A stretch of DNA of 13,240 nucleotides from Lachnospiraceae bacterium UBA7160 (lineage in GTDB: Bacteria > Bacillota > Clostridia > Lachnospirales > Lachnospiraceae). Shown here in pieces: positions 6,252-13,240 of the stretch; positions within the stretch are counted from its first letter, which is position 1; every line of letters begins with the position of its first letter. Under the pieces are notes generated by a model that was given only the letters and a program-made list of their open reading frames with translations, searched no databases and had not been told where the DNA came from. The stretch is taken from positions 2,947 to 16,186 of the forward strand of contig DKWE01000008.1 of NCBI GenBank assembly GCA_002491565.1. The letters run 5' to 3'. The translations under genes and the position numbers were made by a program.

Positions 6252-8074
6252 TACCTGTACTTTTCAAAGCGAATGCCACCAACTTCAAAACCTTCGGTAT
6301 CGGCGTACTAAAGGATTGTATTTCCTGTGAAGTCACCGAAGAAAGAAACGGCGCGTTTGAGTGCGAATTCAAATACCCGACAAACGGTGCGCTGTTCAAG
6401 GAATTGGCAACCGAACGGCTGGTCAAGGCAAAGCCGAATGACACAGCCAAGGATCAGATGTTTCGCATTTACCGCATCAGCACACCCATCGACGGTGTGG
6501 TAACGGTATACGCGCAGCATCTGTCCTACGACCTATCGAACATCGCGGCATTGCAGTGGTCGGAGGAATCCATTTCACCGACACTCGCAATGGAACGCGT
6601 ATTTGCAAATACGGCCACACCACACGGATTTACATGCCAGACGGACTATTCGGCAGCAAAGCCCTTTGCGGTATCGAAGCCGCAAAGCGTCCGCGCATGC
6701 CTTGGCGGTGTGGCTGGATCGTTTCTCGATCAGTGGGGCGGCGAATTTGAGTGGGATAACTTCCATGTGATTCACCATCAAGGACGCGGCAACCACACAG
6801 GCGTGGTCATTGAATACGGCAAGAATCTGACGGATATGGAGCATGACGATGACAACACGGATGTGTTCACCGACCTGCTTCCGTATGCAGTCAGCACCGC
6901 AGAAGACGGTACCGAGACCGTGATCACGCTGGCAGAAGTGCTGATACCTGTGGTGGAAACCACGCTGGTGCAGCGCAAAACCTATATCAAGGATTTCTCG
7001 GAATACTTCGATATGGAGGAACCCATTACCGAAGAAGCGCTTCGTGCAAAGGCAAACAACTATGTTGAAGCAACCCCGCTCGGCATAGGAAAGCCAAGCA
7101 TCACCGTTGCATTTGAACCGCTGTGGAAGCAGCCAGAATATGCAGCGGTACTGGAGCGCGTGTCCCTCTGCGACACGGTAACCGTTCGTCATTCGGTGCT
7201 GGGAATCACCGCAAAAGCCAAAGTCATCACCACCAGATATGACACACTAGCCGAAAAGTATATTTCAATTGAGTTGGGCAGTGCAAAAGCCAATCTGTTG
7301 CAAAATGTTTCGTCGGCGCAGGATGCCGCCGAGCAGGCAGCGGCAAAGGTGGATCGATTCCCAGCACTGATGAATACAGCCATCGCAGAAGCGACAGGAC
7401 TGATCACAGGCCAGACAGGCGGCTATGTGGTTATCAATACGACCGACGCAGGACAGCCATACGAACTGCTGATACTGGACGCACCGTCCATTGCAGAAGC
7501 GGTCAATGTGTGGCGCTGGAATGTTGGCGGTCTGGGTTTCTCCCATAACGGCTATAACGGACCCTACGAAACCGCGATCACCGCAGACGGTCAGATCGTC
7601 GCAGACTTTATCACCAGCGGCACACTGGTAGCCAACATCATCAAAGCTGGTGTGCTGCAGTCGCAGGACGGTTCATCGTACTGGGACTTGGAAACTGGTG
7701 AGGTCGTACTTCGCGCCTATGCCACCACGGAATCGGTGCAGGAGCAAAGCGATCGTATCACGGAGATCGAGGAAAAGAAGATGTACCGACTGGTCATTTC
7801 CAGCAGCAACGGCAACATCTTCAAAAACGGATACATCTCGACCACGCTATACGCTACGGTGTACTCGTGGGATGAGAACATCACCGACACGCTGGACGAT
7901 AACCAGTTTGTGTGGACGCGCGTATCCGAAGACACCGAAGCGGACGCGGTGTGGAATGCAGACCATTTTGGCGGCAGCAAATCCATTGAAATCACCTCGG
8001 AGGATGTGCATGTCCGCGCCACATTCTTCTGCGATTTGATTGATACAACCACCAGAACCAGCCTTCTCGGCTGA
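6248..8074 (+). CDS. Tail-tip hub protein (Tal-like, prophage tail endopeptidase family) with C-terminal Ig-like domain
   Basis: This protein of 608 residues belongs to the prophage tail / Tal family, which forms the tail-tip hub below Dit and may carry wall-degrading activity. The N-terminal part (about 1-350) is the beta-rich hub region with 'FECEFKYP' and 'YAQHLSYDLSN'. Next come an Ala-rich helical link (AAEQAAAKVDRF, about 357-370), a conserved segment with GGYVVINTTDAGQPYELLILD (from about 391), 'WRWNVGGLGFSHNGYNGPYETAITADGQIVADFITSGTL' and a short strand repeat. The last part, from 512, is an Ig-like domain with W556 and C595. ATG 6248 overlaps the Dit stop (ATGA) and has GAGGTGG 8 bases upstream; in-frame GTG codons at 6236 and 6239 are weaker choices. 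I see no recognised catalytic motif, so the enzymatic label is a family label only. Confidence 0.88.
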   Translation: MIPVLFKANATNFKTFGIGVLKDCISCEVTEERNGAFECEFKYPTNGALFKELATERLVKAKPNDTAKDQMFRIYRISTPIDGVVTVYAQHLSYDLSNIAALQWSEESISPTLAMERVFANTATPHGFTCQTDYSAAKPFAVSKPQSVRACLGGVAGSFLDQWGGEFEWDNFHVIHHQGRGNHTGVVIEYGKNLTDMEHDDDNTDVFTDLLPYAVSTAEDGTETVITLAEVLIPVVETTLVQRKTYIKDFSEYFDMEEPITEEALRAKANNYVEATPLGIGKPSITVAFEPLWKQPEYAAVLERVSLCDTVTVRHSVLGITAKAKVITTRYDTLAEKYISIELGSAKANLLQNVSSAQDAAEQAAAKVDRFPALMNTAIAEATGLITGQTGGYVVINTTDAGQPYELLILDAPSIAEAVNVWRWNVGGLGFSHNGYNGPYETAITADGQIVADFITSGTLVANIIKAGVLQSQDGSSYWDLETGEVVLRAYATTESVQEQSDRITEIEEKKMYRLVISSSNGNIFKNGYISTTLYATVYSWDENITDTLDDNQFVWTRVSEDTEADAVWNADHFGGSKSIEITSEDVHVRATFFCDLIDTTTRTSLLG

Positions 8075-9168
8075 GAAAAGGAGCATGAAACATGAGTAAA
8101 GCACAGGGTCAATTTACGATTATTGACTATAATGACGCGTTGACGCTGACTGGCTATATCGGTTCCAGCCATGCGAAAACGCAGATGTATAACCCCGATA
8201 ACGGCACATACAATCCAGACTGGTCGAAGACCAATGTGGTGTTGACGCCCAGCTTGTATGTCATCGGTACCACCACCGATCAGATCACATCCGCAAGCGT
8301 GACCTCGGTCAAGTGGTACATCGGCAGCAACACCACGGCGATTACCAGCGCGGGTAACTATGCGCTGTCTGGCACCAAGAGCCACATCCTTACCATCAAG
8401 GGCAACACGATGGCAGGCCTCCCCGGTATCGACTACCGCTGCGTAATCACCTATAAGGACGCATCCACCGGTCTTTCCATTACCCACCCTCTGACCATTT
8501 CCTTCAGCCGCGTGGTCAATGGCTCCGGCATTACCGACCTGCTCGTCACCACACCCAGCGGCAATGTGTTCAAAAACACAGAGGTCGCCAGTCTGACTGC
8601 AAAGGCAGAACTGTGGCGCGGCAGCACTGTGGACACCACCAATGTCACTTACAAATGGGCGATCATGGACAGCAGCGTCACCAGCACCACATCCTCTGGC
8701 TACGATGCCGTATTCGGCACCGGATGGCGAAAGCTGACCGATACCACTGGCATGTATACCGGAACCTCAACCTCCACCATTACGATCTATGCTGCAGCGG
8801 TGGACAGCTATGCTGTGTATAAGTGCGTTGCAACCGACTCGGATTCTGCATCCAGCACCTACAACAGCACATTTACCGATGTTGCCACCTTCATCGACAA
8901 CAGCGACCCCATTCAGATCGTTATCACCAGTACCGGCGGCGATGTGTTCAAAAACGGCCAAGGCAGCACCGTGCTGACCGCAGTTTGCTATCAAGCAGGC
9001 GCAGAGATCGATAGCGAAGGCAAAGGCACCTACACTTGGACGAAATATAACAAGGATGGTGCGATCGATACCAGCTGGGGTACCAGCGGCAGCAAGACCG
9101 GCAAGACGCTTTCCGTGTCCAACACCGATGTTGATACGAAGGCAACCTTCATGTGCGTAGTCACACTG
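7781..9168 (+). repeat. Four Ig-like units spread over two adjacent genes
   Basis: One unit ends the tail hub (residues 512-608) and three make up the next protein (about 45-140, 148-270 and 274-359). Each has a Trp in the middle (FVWTRV, VKWYIG, YKWAIM, YTWTKY) and ends in a strand with Cys (ATFFCDL, IDYRCVI, AVYKCVA, ATFMCVV). Three share an opening of the form [LV][IV][ST][ST]xxGx[IV]FKN, encoded around 7790-7828, 8542-8577 and 8920-8955. Only the last unit has a second Cys (C299) placed to pair with the final one (C355). Confidence 0.8.
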
Positions 9169-9171
9169 TAA
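8092..9171 (+). CDS. Tail-tip protein with Ig-like domains
   Basis: This 359-residue protein begins with 'GQFTIIDYNDALTLTGYIGSSHAKTQMYNPDNGTYNPDWSKTNVVLTPSLY', a start that I recognise in tail proteins of Clostridia prophages. The rest is three Ig-like beta-sandwich units with Trp/Cys pairs W75/C117, W189/C245 and W316/C355. 'SGNVFKN' (157-162) and 'GGDVFKN' (283-288) open the second and third units, 126 residues apart. The protein is rich in Thr and Ser, has no signal peptide and no membrane segment, and fits an extended rod or side fibre of the tail tip. Such Ig-like domains often bind cell-surface glycans weakly, but no ligand can be named. ATG 8092 has AAAGGAG at 8077-8083. The gene lies 17 bases after the hub gene, which ends in the same type of domain. 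Confidence 0.78.
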   Translation: MSKAQGQFTIIDYNDALTLTGYIGSSHAKTQMYNPDNGTYNPDWSKTNVVLTPSLYVIGTTTDQITSASVTSVKWYIGSNTTAITSAGNYALSGTKSHILTIKGNTMAGLPGIDYRCVITYKDASTGLSITHPLTISFSRVVNGSGITDLLVTTPSGNVFKNTEVASLTAKAELWRGSTVDTTNVTYKWAIMDSSVTSTTSSGYDAVFGTGWRKLTDTTGMYTGTSTSTITIYAAAVDSYAVYKCVATDSDSASSTYNSTFTDVATFIDNSDPIQIVITSTGGDVFKNGQGSTVLTAVCYQAGAEIDSEGKGTYTWTKYNKDGAIDTSWGTSGSKTGKTLSVSNTDVDTKATFMCVVTL

Positions 9172-9180
9172 GGCGGTGAT
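9170..9180 (+). promoter_or_regulatory. Extended ribosome binding site before the coiled-coil/carbohydrate-binding gene
   Basis: AAGGCGGTGAT at 9170-9180 matches the long anti-16S complement AAGGAGGTGAT at all positions except one. It overlaps the TAA stop of the preceding gene (9169-9171) and precedes ATG 9184. This supports ATG 9184 as the start and suggests efficient coupled translation of the two tail-tip genes. Confidence 0.6.
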
Positions 9181-9183
9181 CTC

Positions 9184-10269
9184 ATGAGAGCGGTTGCGCA
9201 ATTCACCATTACCAATATCTGCGATGTGGTGACATCGGAAACGCCACCCGAAAACCCGTACTACGGACAACTTTGGGTGAACACTGCAACCGTGCCTCCC
9301 GAGACAATGGTGTGGGACGGTCAAGGCTGGGTCGTACAGAATAATCTGGAAGACCTGCGCGAGACCGTCTCCACCCATACAACCCGTTTCGGTGAGTTCC
9401 AGAGCAGCGTTGACGGACTGAACAGCTATGTATCCACCATGACAGAGACGGTGGAAAAGTTGGAAGGATCCGTCAGCGGTGAGCAGGAAAAGGTACTGGA
9501 GATGCAGGCGCAGGTTTCTCAACTGCAGCATTCGGTGGAGGGACTTTCCGTCACGGTACAGGAGCAGTTTGCCGGTGGTATCAACTATATTAAAAATTCA
9601 GCGGGTCTGAACGGTATCACCGATGACTGGATTACCAGCGGAACGGTCTCAACGGACAATTCCACGGATGTTCAGAGCAATACGACTTCTGACTCCTGTT
9701 TTGTTCTTGGGGACAGTTCCACGCTGACTCAGGTCATCACAGGTGTTGTGCCCGGTTCCTACGCGATTTCCATTCGAGCGAAGAAAACAGGAGCAAATTA
9801 CTCCAGCTACTTTCGCGTACAGTACAACGGCAACAAATATGCTTATCTGTTCAACCGCACAGCCACCTTTGATTGGACGGAATTCTCGGCGGTCATCGAT
9901 GATGTGCAGGACGGCACGATTACCATATACGCATATAACCGTCTGGCTTCGCTCTATCTCTCCGACATCATTCTGACCGAAGGAACTTCAGTTCACAAGT
10001 GGACGCCCGCTCCGAATGAGATTTACACCACAGAGGTGAAAATTGACCGTAGGGGCATCGAAGTATCCAATGCTGACTCGCAGCAACGGACAGTAATCAG
10101 CAACACAGAATTCTCCGGCTATTACAACGAAGAAGTTATTTTCACGCTGAATAAAGATGAGACGAAAACGAAGAAAACCACGGTGAATGGCGAACTCACG
10201 GTGGGCAAAACCAAATTTGTTCCCATGGCCACCGCGTCAGATGGACTTAATATCGTAATACTCGATTAA
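9184..10269 (+). CDS. Tail-tip protein with coiled coil and carbohydrate-binding-like domain
   Basis: This 361-residue protein has a modular build. Residues 1-50 hold AQFTITNICDVV followed by 'YYGQLWVNTATVPPETMVWDGQGWV', a motif known from many phage tail-tip proteins. Residues 52-128 form a coiled coil (ETVSTHTTRF, VDGLNSYVSTMTETVEKLE, VSQLQHSVEGLSVTVQ), probably a trimer stalk. Residues 131-275 look like a CBM4/9-type jelly roll: it opens with 'INYIKNSAGLNG', has 'GSYAISIRAKKTG' in the middle and closes with 'LYLSDIILTEGTSVHKWTPAP'. Residues 276-361 resemble the shaft end of phage minor structural proteins, with 'YTTEVKIDRRGIEV'. A role in glycan recognition at the tail tip is likely. No catalytic motif is visible, so it is not called an enzyme. 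Confidence 0.75.
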   Translation: MRAVAQFTITNICDVVTSETPPENPYYGQLWVNTATVPPETMVWDGQGWVVQNNLEDLRETVSTHTTRFGEFQSSVDGLNSYVSTMTETVEKLEGSVSGEQEKVLEMQAQVSQLQHSVEGLSVTVQEQFAGGINYIKNSAGLNGITDDWITSGTVSTDNSTDVQSNTTSDSCFVLGDSSTLTQVITGVVPGSYAISIRAKKTGANYSSYFRVQYNGNKYAYLFNRTATFDWTEFSAVIDDVQDGTITIYAYNRLASLYLSDIILTEGTSVHKWTPAPNEIYTTEVKIDRRGIEVSNADSQQRTVISNTEFSGYYNEEVIFTLNKDETKTKKTTVNGELTVGKTKFVPMATASDGLNIVILD

Positions 10270-10284
10270 AGGAGGTTTATAAGT

Positions 10285-12771
10285 ATGGCGACTTTTACAA
10301 GCGCTTCGTATGAAGGGCGTTATCTACAATTAACCATTACGGAAACAGTGAATGTTGCAGCCAACACCTCCACATTATCGTGGACACTAACATCAGCCGG
10401 AGGATCTGCTGTATATTACACCGTTGACACAACTACGGTTACGATCAACGGCACAACAGTGTATGAAAAAGCAAGGACAAACTGGGAGGATAGAGTCTTT
10501 CCTGCCGCGAAGGGTTCCGTCAGCGGAACGATTACGGTCGCCCATAACAGCGATGGCACTAAAACTGTCGATGTAGGTTTCTCAACCCGCGTTTATATTT
10601 TCGGGCCACAGGAATACGGCGGCACGATGAAGCTGACGAATATTGACCGCACTGCACCGACAGTATCCTGTAGCGTTTCCGGCATTACGGCATATGGCTT
10701 CAAGATTTCAGCCTCCTCGTCCGCAACTGCGGATATTTGGCAGTACAGCACAAACGGAGGCACCAGCTGGACGCAGTTTTCTACGACGGCAGGCACCAGC
10801 GCCAGCATCACACTTTCCTCGCTTTCTCCAAATACAAGTTATTCTGTTCGTGTGAAGGCACGAAAGAAAACAAATCAGGTGTATGGTACCTCGGGTACTT
10901 CTACTGTAAAGACACTGGGCGGCGGTGTGATTAACAGCTGCCCGACAATAACGGCAGACGCAGCTACTGTATCCTTTAAGCCCAATGTTACCGTATACGA
11001 CGCGTCATACAGCTACTATCTGTCCATTTGCAACGGGGCAACCGAATACCTTGCACTTGGCGCACGAACATGGACGGCAGGAACAGCAGATCGTACGATC
11101 ACACTGACGCAGACGGAGCGTGCAGATCTTCTGGAGGCCATGGCATCCATCAAGTCTTTTTCTGCAACACTCAAGCTGGTGACTAAGAGCGGTACAACCC
11201 AGATTGGCAGTACGACCTCCTGCACTTGCACGATTCAGACGACGGAAGCAAATTCTGCGCCTACAATGACGGCATTCACCTATAAAGATAGTCGATCCAA
11301 CACCACGGCTGTAACGGGAAATGATCAGTTGTTCATACAGGGGTATTCATATCTGTACATCACCCCGGGAACTGCAACGGCAAAGAACGGTGCATCCATT
11401 GTAAAATACGCAGCGACCTGCAACGGCGTAAGTGGTTCGAATACAACCGGCGGTGCCATCAATCTTTCAACCGTATCAAAGGCCGGTACGCTTGATGTTG
11501 TGGTCACGGCTACCGACTCTCGTGGTTACACAGTAAGCAGCAAACAGCAAATCACTGTTATCGCGTATGCAAAGCCAAAGGTTTCAGCAATCACATTGCG
11601 TCGAACCAATGACATTGAAGCAGAGATGCAGTTGGTGTTCAATGGAAGCATTTCTCCCATTACTGTGAGCGGGACGCAGAAAAACAGTCTGAAATATGTG
11701 CAGTATCGGTATAAGCTAACCAGCGAAAGCAGCTACGGCTCATATACCAGTATACTGGCATCGGTAACACAGAGCGGCACCAGCTTTTCGTTTTCTAATT
11801 TGGAACTGTGCAGTCTGGATGCGAACTCGTCTTACGATTTCCACCTGTACATCCGCGACCAGCTAAACACGCTATCGTCCCTCAGTCTGTATTTCACCAT
11901 TCCGCAAGGCACACCGCTGGTAGCACTCCGCAAGAAGAAGGTCGGCATCAACACACCAACGCCCGAAGCGGCGCTGCATGTAGTTGGCGATACCATTCTG
12001 GACGGAGTGGTTACAGCAGGAGCAGTTACGGCCACATCGTTAAGCGGTACGCTCCCTGTGGCGAATGTGTCTGGCACACTTCCCATCAGCAAGGGCGGCA
12101 CTGGCGCGACAACGGCAGCAGCGGCCATCACCAATATCATCAACGGTAGAACGATCGCACCGCAGGTCATCAATGTCACAGGCAGCCGATACTGGATTGA
12201 CGGCATTTACGGCATCAACATGCAGAACTCCGACATTATCGGTATCAACGGCCTGTACTTTCTGGACGCGGTGGATTCGGAGGGTGAAGGCATTAATTTC
12301 TACCGCAGCAGCACCACATGGGACAGACTGTATTCCTACGCAGGAACTCTATACTACGCACCCAATGTCGCCACGAATACGCACCCCGGCACTCGGTACA
12401 CCGTATATCACTCTGGCGGCGCAACCATCCCGATCAGCAAGGGTGGCACTGGTGCAACTACAGCTGCAGCAGCCAGAACAAATCTGGGCATCACCTGCAC
12501 ATCGCTGTACAGCGGTAGCTTGAGCAGCGGTAGCACCACATTTAACTATGGCAACTACAAAGCATACATCATCGTTGGTAACCCGACAACATCCGCCTCA
12601 AAAATGTCTATCATCGTCCCGAAGGGAATGATCACGACATCGGATGTAAGCTGGCAGATTGCGGACGAAGGGTATTTCCGTGTGTTTAAGTTAAAGTATT
12701 CCGGCACCACGGTGACTATGACCATCGGTAACGGCTACGGTTACATCACCAATGTGTACGGTATCAACTAA
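10285..12771 (+). CDS. Tail fibre / receptor-binding protein (DUF859-like, FN3 and GGTGATT modules)
   Basis: This 828-residue protein is the largest adhesin. Residues 1-120 match the N-terminus of the DUF859 siphovirus family ('TFTSASYEGRYLQLTITET', 'HNSDGTKTVDV', 'YIFGPQEYGGT'). Residues 124-211 are fibronectin type III-like, with 'LSPNTSYSVRVKARKK'. Residues 215-545 are strand-rich repeats with 'ATDSRGYTV'. From 546, 'LRKKKVGINTPTPEAALHVVGDTILDGVV' starts a typical fibre shaft. Two 'PISKGGTGATTAAAA' motifs (600-614, 716-730) flank a beta domain with 'TRYTVYHSGG'. The end (731-828) is a compact beta-rich tip, probably the receptor-binding head. AAAGGAGG (10268-10275) precedes ATG 10285 by 9 bases. 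The function of the DUF859 part itself is unknown. Confidence 0.82.
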   Translation: MATFTSASYEGRYLQLTITETVNVAANTSTLSWTLTSAGGSAVYYTVDTTTVTINGTTVYEKARTNWEDRVFPAAKGSVSGTITVAHNSDGTKTVDVGFSTRVYIFGPQEYGGTMKLTNIDRTAPTVSCSVSGITAYGFKISASSSATADIWQYSTNGGTSWTQFSTTAGTSASITLSSLSPNTSYSVRVKARKKTNQVYGTSGTSTVKTLGGGVINSCPTITADAATVSFKPNVTVYDASYSYYLSICNGATEYLALGARTWTAGTADRTITLTQTERADLLEAMASIKSFSATLKLVTKSGTTQIGSTTSCTCTIQTTEANSAPTMTAFTYKDSRSNTTAVTGNDQLFIQGYSYLYITPGTATAKNGASIVKYAATCNGVSGSNTTGGAINLSTVSKAGTLDVVVTATDSRGYTVSSKQQITVIAYAKPKVSAITLRRTNDIEAEMQLVFNGSISPITVSGTQKNSLKYVQYRYKLTSESSYGSYTSILASVTQSGTSFSFSNLELCSLDANSSYDFHLYIRDQLNTLSSLSLYFTIPQGTPLVALRKKKVGINTPTPEAALHVVGDTILDGVVTAGAVTATSLSGTLPVANVSGTLPISKGGTGATTAAAAITNIINGRTIAPQVINVTGSRYWIDGIYGINMQNSDIIGINGLYFLDAVDSEGEGINFYRSSTTWDRLYSYAGTLYYAPNVATNTHPGTRYTVYHSGGATIPISKGGTGATTAAAARTNLGITCTSLYSGSLSSGSTTFNYGNYKAYIIVGNPTTSASKMSIIVPKGMITTSDVSWQIADEGYFRVFKLKYSGTTVTMTIGNGYGYITNVYGIN
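12082..12126 (+). repeat. Fibre joint motif GGTGATT, copy 1
   Basis: Codes for PISKGGTGATTAAAA (residues 600-614 of the tail fibre). This Gly/Thr/Ala-rich joint is widespread in phage fibres and marks module borders. The second copy lies 348 bases downstream with the same peptide and many silent differences. Confidence 0.85.
12430..12474 (+). repeat. Fibre joint motif GGTGATT, copy 2
   Basis: Codes for the same 15 residues as copy 1 (residues 716-730), directly before the C-terminal tip domain that starts with RTNLGIT. The DNA differs from copy 1 at several third codon positions, so this is not a recent duplication. Confidence 0.85.
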
Positions 12772-12782
12772 GGAGGGACGGC

Positions 12783-13151
12783 ATGAAGGTATTACTGGAT
12801 GAACAGGGCTACATTCAAAGCTACGCCTTAATTGGTGAAATCGTGGACGGCATCGAAATTCCAGACCCAGAGGATGTCGCCCACTTCGCAGTACACTTCG
12901 CAGCATATAAGGTGCGCGATGGGACTGCAGCATTTGACAACGAACACTTCGCACTGCAGGAGCAGGAGCGGGTCAAAGAAGATTATCGGCAGCGGCGCGA
13001 AACCGAATGCTTCTCCGTAATCAACAGAGGCCAGCTTTGGTACGAAGGAATCACCTTGCCGCAGCTTCTGGAACTGCGGTCATGGTACAAAGCGTGGCTC
13101 AATGTCACAGACACAATGGTTGTGCCGGAGAAACCGGCATGGCTCACATAA
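12783..13151 (+). CDS. Small phage protein after the tail fibre gene, function unknown
   Basis: This protein of 122 residues starts with 'MKVLLDEQGYIQSYALIGEIVDGIEIPDPED', a small beta domain common in proteins encoded just after tail fibres of Bacillota prophages. A charged helix follows (LQEQERVKEDYRQRRETECF, 58-77), then 'INRGQLWYEGITLPQLLELRSWYKAWLNVTDT' and the end 'VPEKPAWL'. The ending with repeated Trp, a short helix and a 'P..P.WL' tail is reminiscent of small tail-fibre assembly proteins, so a fibre-folding chaperone role is possible but not shown. AAGGAGGG at 12770-12777 overlaps the fibre stop (12769-12771) and precedes ATG 12783, so expression is coupled to the fibre. There is no signal peptide or membrane segment. 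It is the last gene before the terminator. Confidence 0.7.
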   Translation: MKVLLDEQGYIQSYALIGEIVDGIEIPDPEDVAHFAVHFAAYKVRDGTAAFDNEHFALQEQERVKEDYRQRRETECFSVINRGQLWYEGITLPQLLELRSWYKAWLNVTDTMVVPEKPAWLT

Positions 13152-13157
13152 GGAATC

Positions 13158-13181
13158 AAGGCACCGCAAGGTGTCTTTTTT
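13158..13181 (+). terminator. Rho-independent terminator after the tail module
   Basis: GGCACC (13160-13165) pairs with GGTGTC (13170-13175) around a GCAA tetraloop (13166-13169), with one G-U pair. Two A-T pairs extend the stem into AA (13158-13159) and TT (13176-13177), and the run of six T covers 13176-13181. It lies 7 bases past the last stop codon. The stem is short, so some read-through into downstream genes is possible. Confidence 0.8.
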
Positions 13182-13240
13182 CATACTCAAAAACAAGGAG
13201 TCCTGCAAATAAAAGTCAAGCCCTAAAATGAAAAAATCAT

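Noticed and set aside
8767..9531. Long minus-strand open frame (254 residues) across the border of two tail-tip genes
   Set aside because: It covers the border and the ribosome binding site of two plus-strand genes, and its protein has low-complexity antisense character.
12475..12771. Variable repeat of a diversity-generating retroelement at the fibre tip
   Set aside because: No reverse transcriptase, template repeat or adenine-rich variable pattern is seen in the window.
13182..13240. Promoter or gene start after the terminator (AAGGAG at 13195-13200, TAAAAT at 13224-13229, ATG at 13228)
   Set aside because: No -35-like box lies at a proper distance from TAAAAT, AAGGAG is too far (27 bases) from the ATG, and only 13 bases of that frame are visible.

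Overview
The window is part of the late structural operon of a long-tailed (siphovirus-type) phage or prophage. Every recognisable gene is on the + strand and lies end to end with short gaps or overlaps. Purine-rich AAGGAGG-type ribosome binding sites, GC content around 50-58% over most of the window, and protein families that I recognise from prophages of gut Clostridia (HK97-type capsid, phi13-type tail tube, XkdX-region-like tail tip) suggest a Bacillota host, probably an intestinal Clostridia such as an Oscillospiraceae or Lachnospiraceae member. The taxonomic part is inference from family resemblance. No integrase, repressor or host gene lies in the window, so free phage and prophage cannot be told apart.

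Layout. Positions 2-289 hold the C-terminal end of the major capsid protein. Positions 308-1719 hold the four small proteins that close the head and join it to the tail: a gp6-like connector, a head-closure protein, an HK97 gp10-like protein and a tail terminator. Positions 1722-2318 encode the tail tube protein. Positions 2331-2902 encode the tail assembly chaperones G and GT. GT is made by a -1 ribosomal frameshift at an A AAA AAC slippery site, followed 5 bases later by a strong hairpin. Positions 2914-5526 encode an 870-residue tape measure protein with striking 22/44-residue repeats. Positions 5523-8074 encode the distal tail protein and the tail-tip hub (Tal-like, endopeptidase family). 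Positions 8092-12771 encode three adhesion-type tail-tip proteins: an Ig-like protein, a coiled-coil plus carbohydrate-binding-like protein, and a large DUF859-like fibre with collagen-like joint motifs. Positions 12783-13151 encode a small accessory protein, and a rho-independent terminator at 13158-13181 closes the module.

How the genes work together. The head genes make and seal the capsid. G and GT coat the tape measure while the tail tube polymerises around it. Dit and Tal form the tip from which the tape measure starts. The Ig-like, carbohydrate-binding-like and fibre proteins are expected to recognise the cell surface. Lysis genes would normally follow the terminator but are outside the window.

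I do not see a defence system, retroelement, CRISPR array or other clearly undescribed system here. The most valuable signals are the near-ideal frameshift signal, the regular tape-measure repeats, and the chain of Ig-like domains that crosses a gene boundary.
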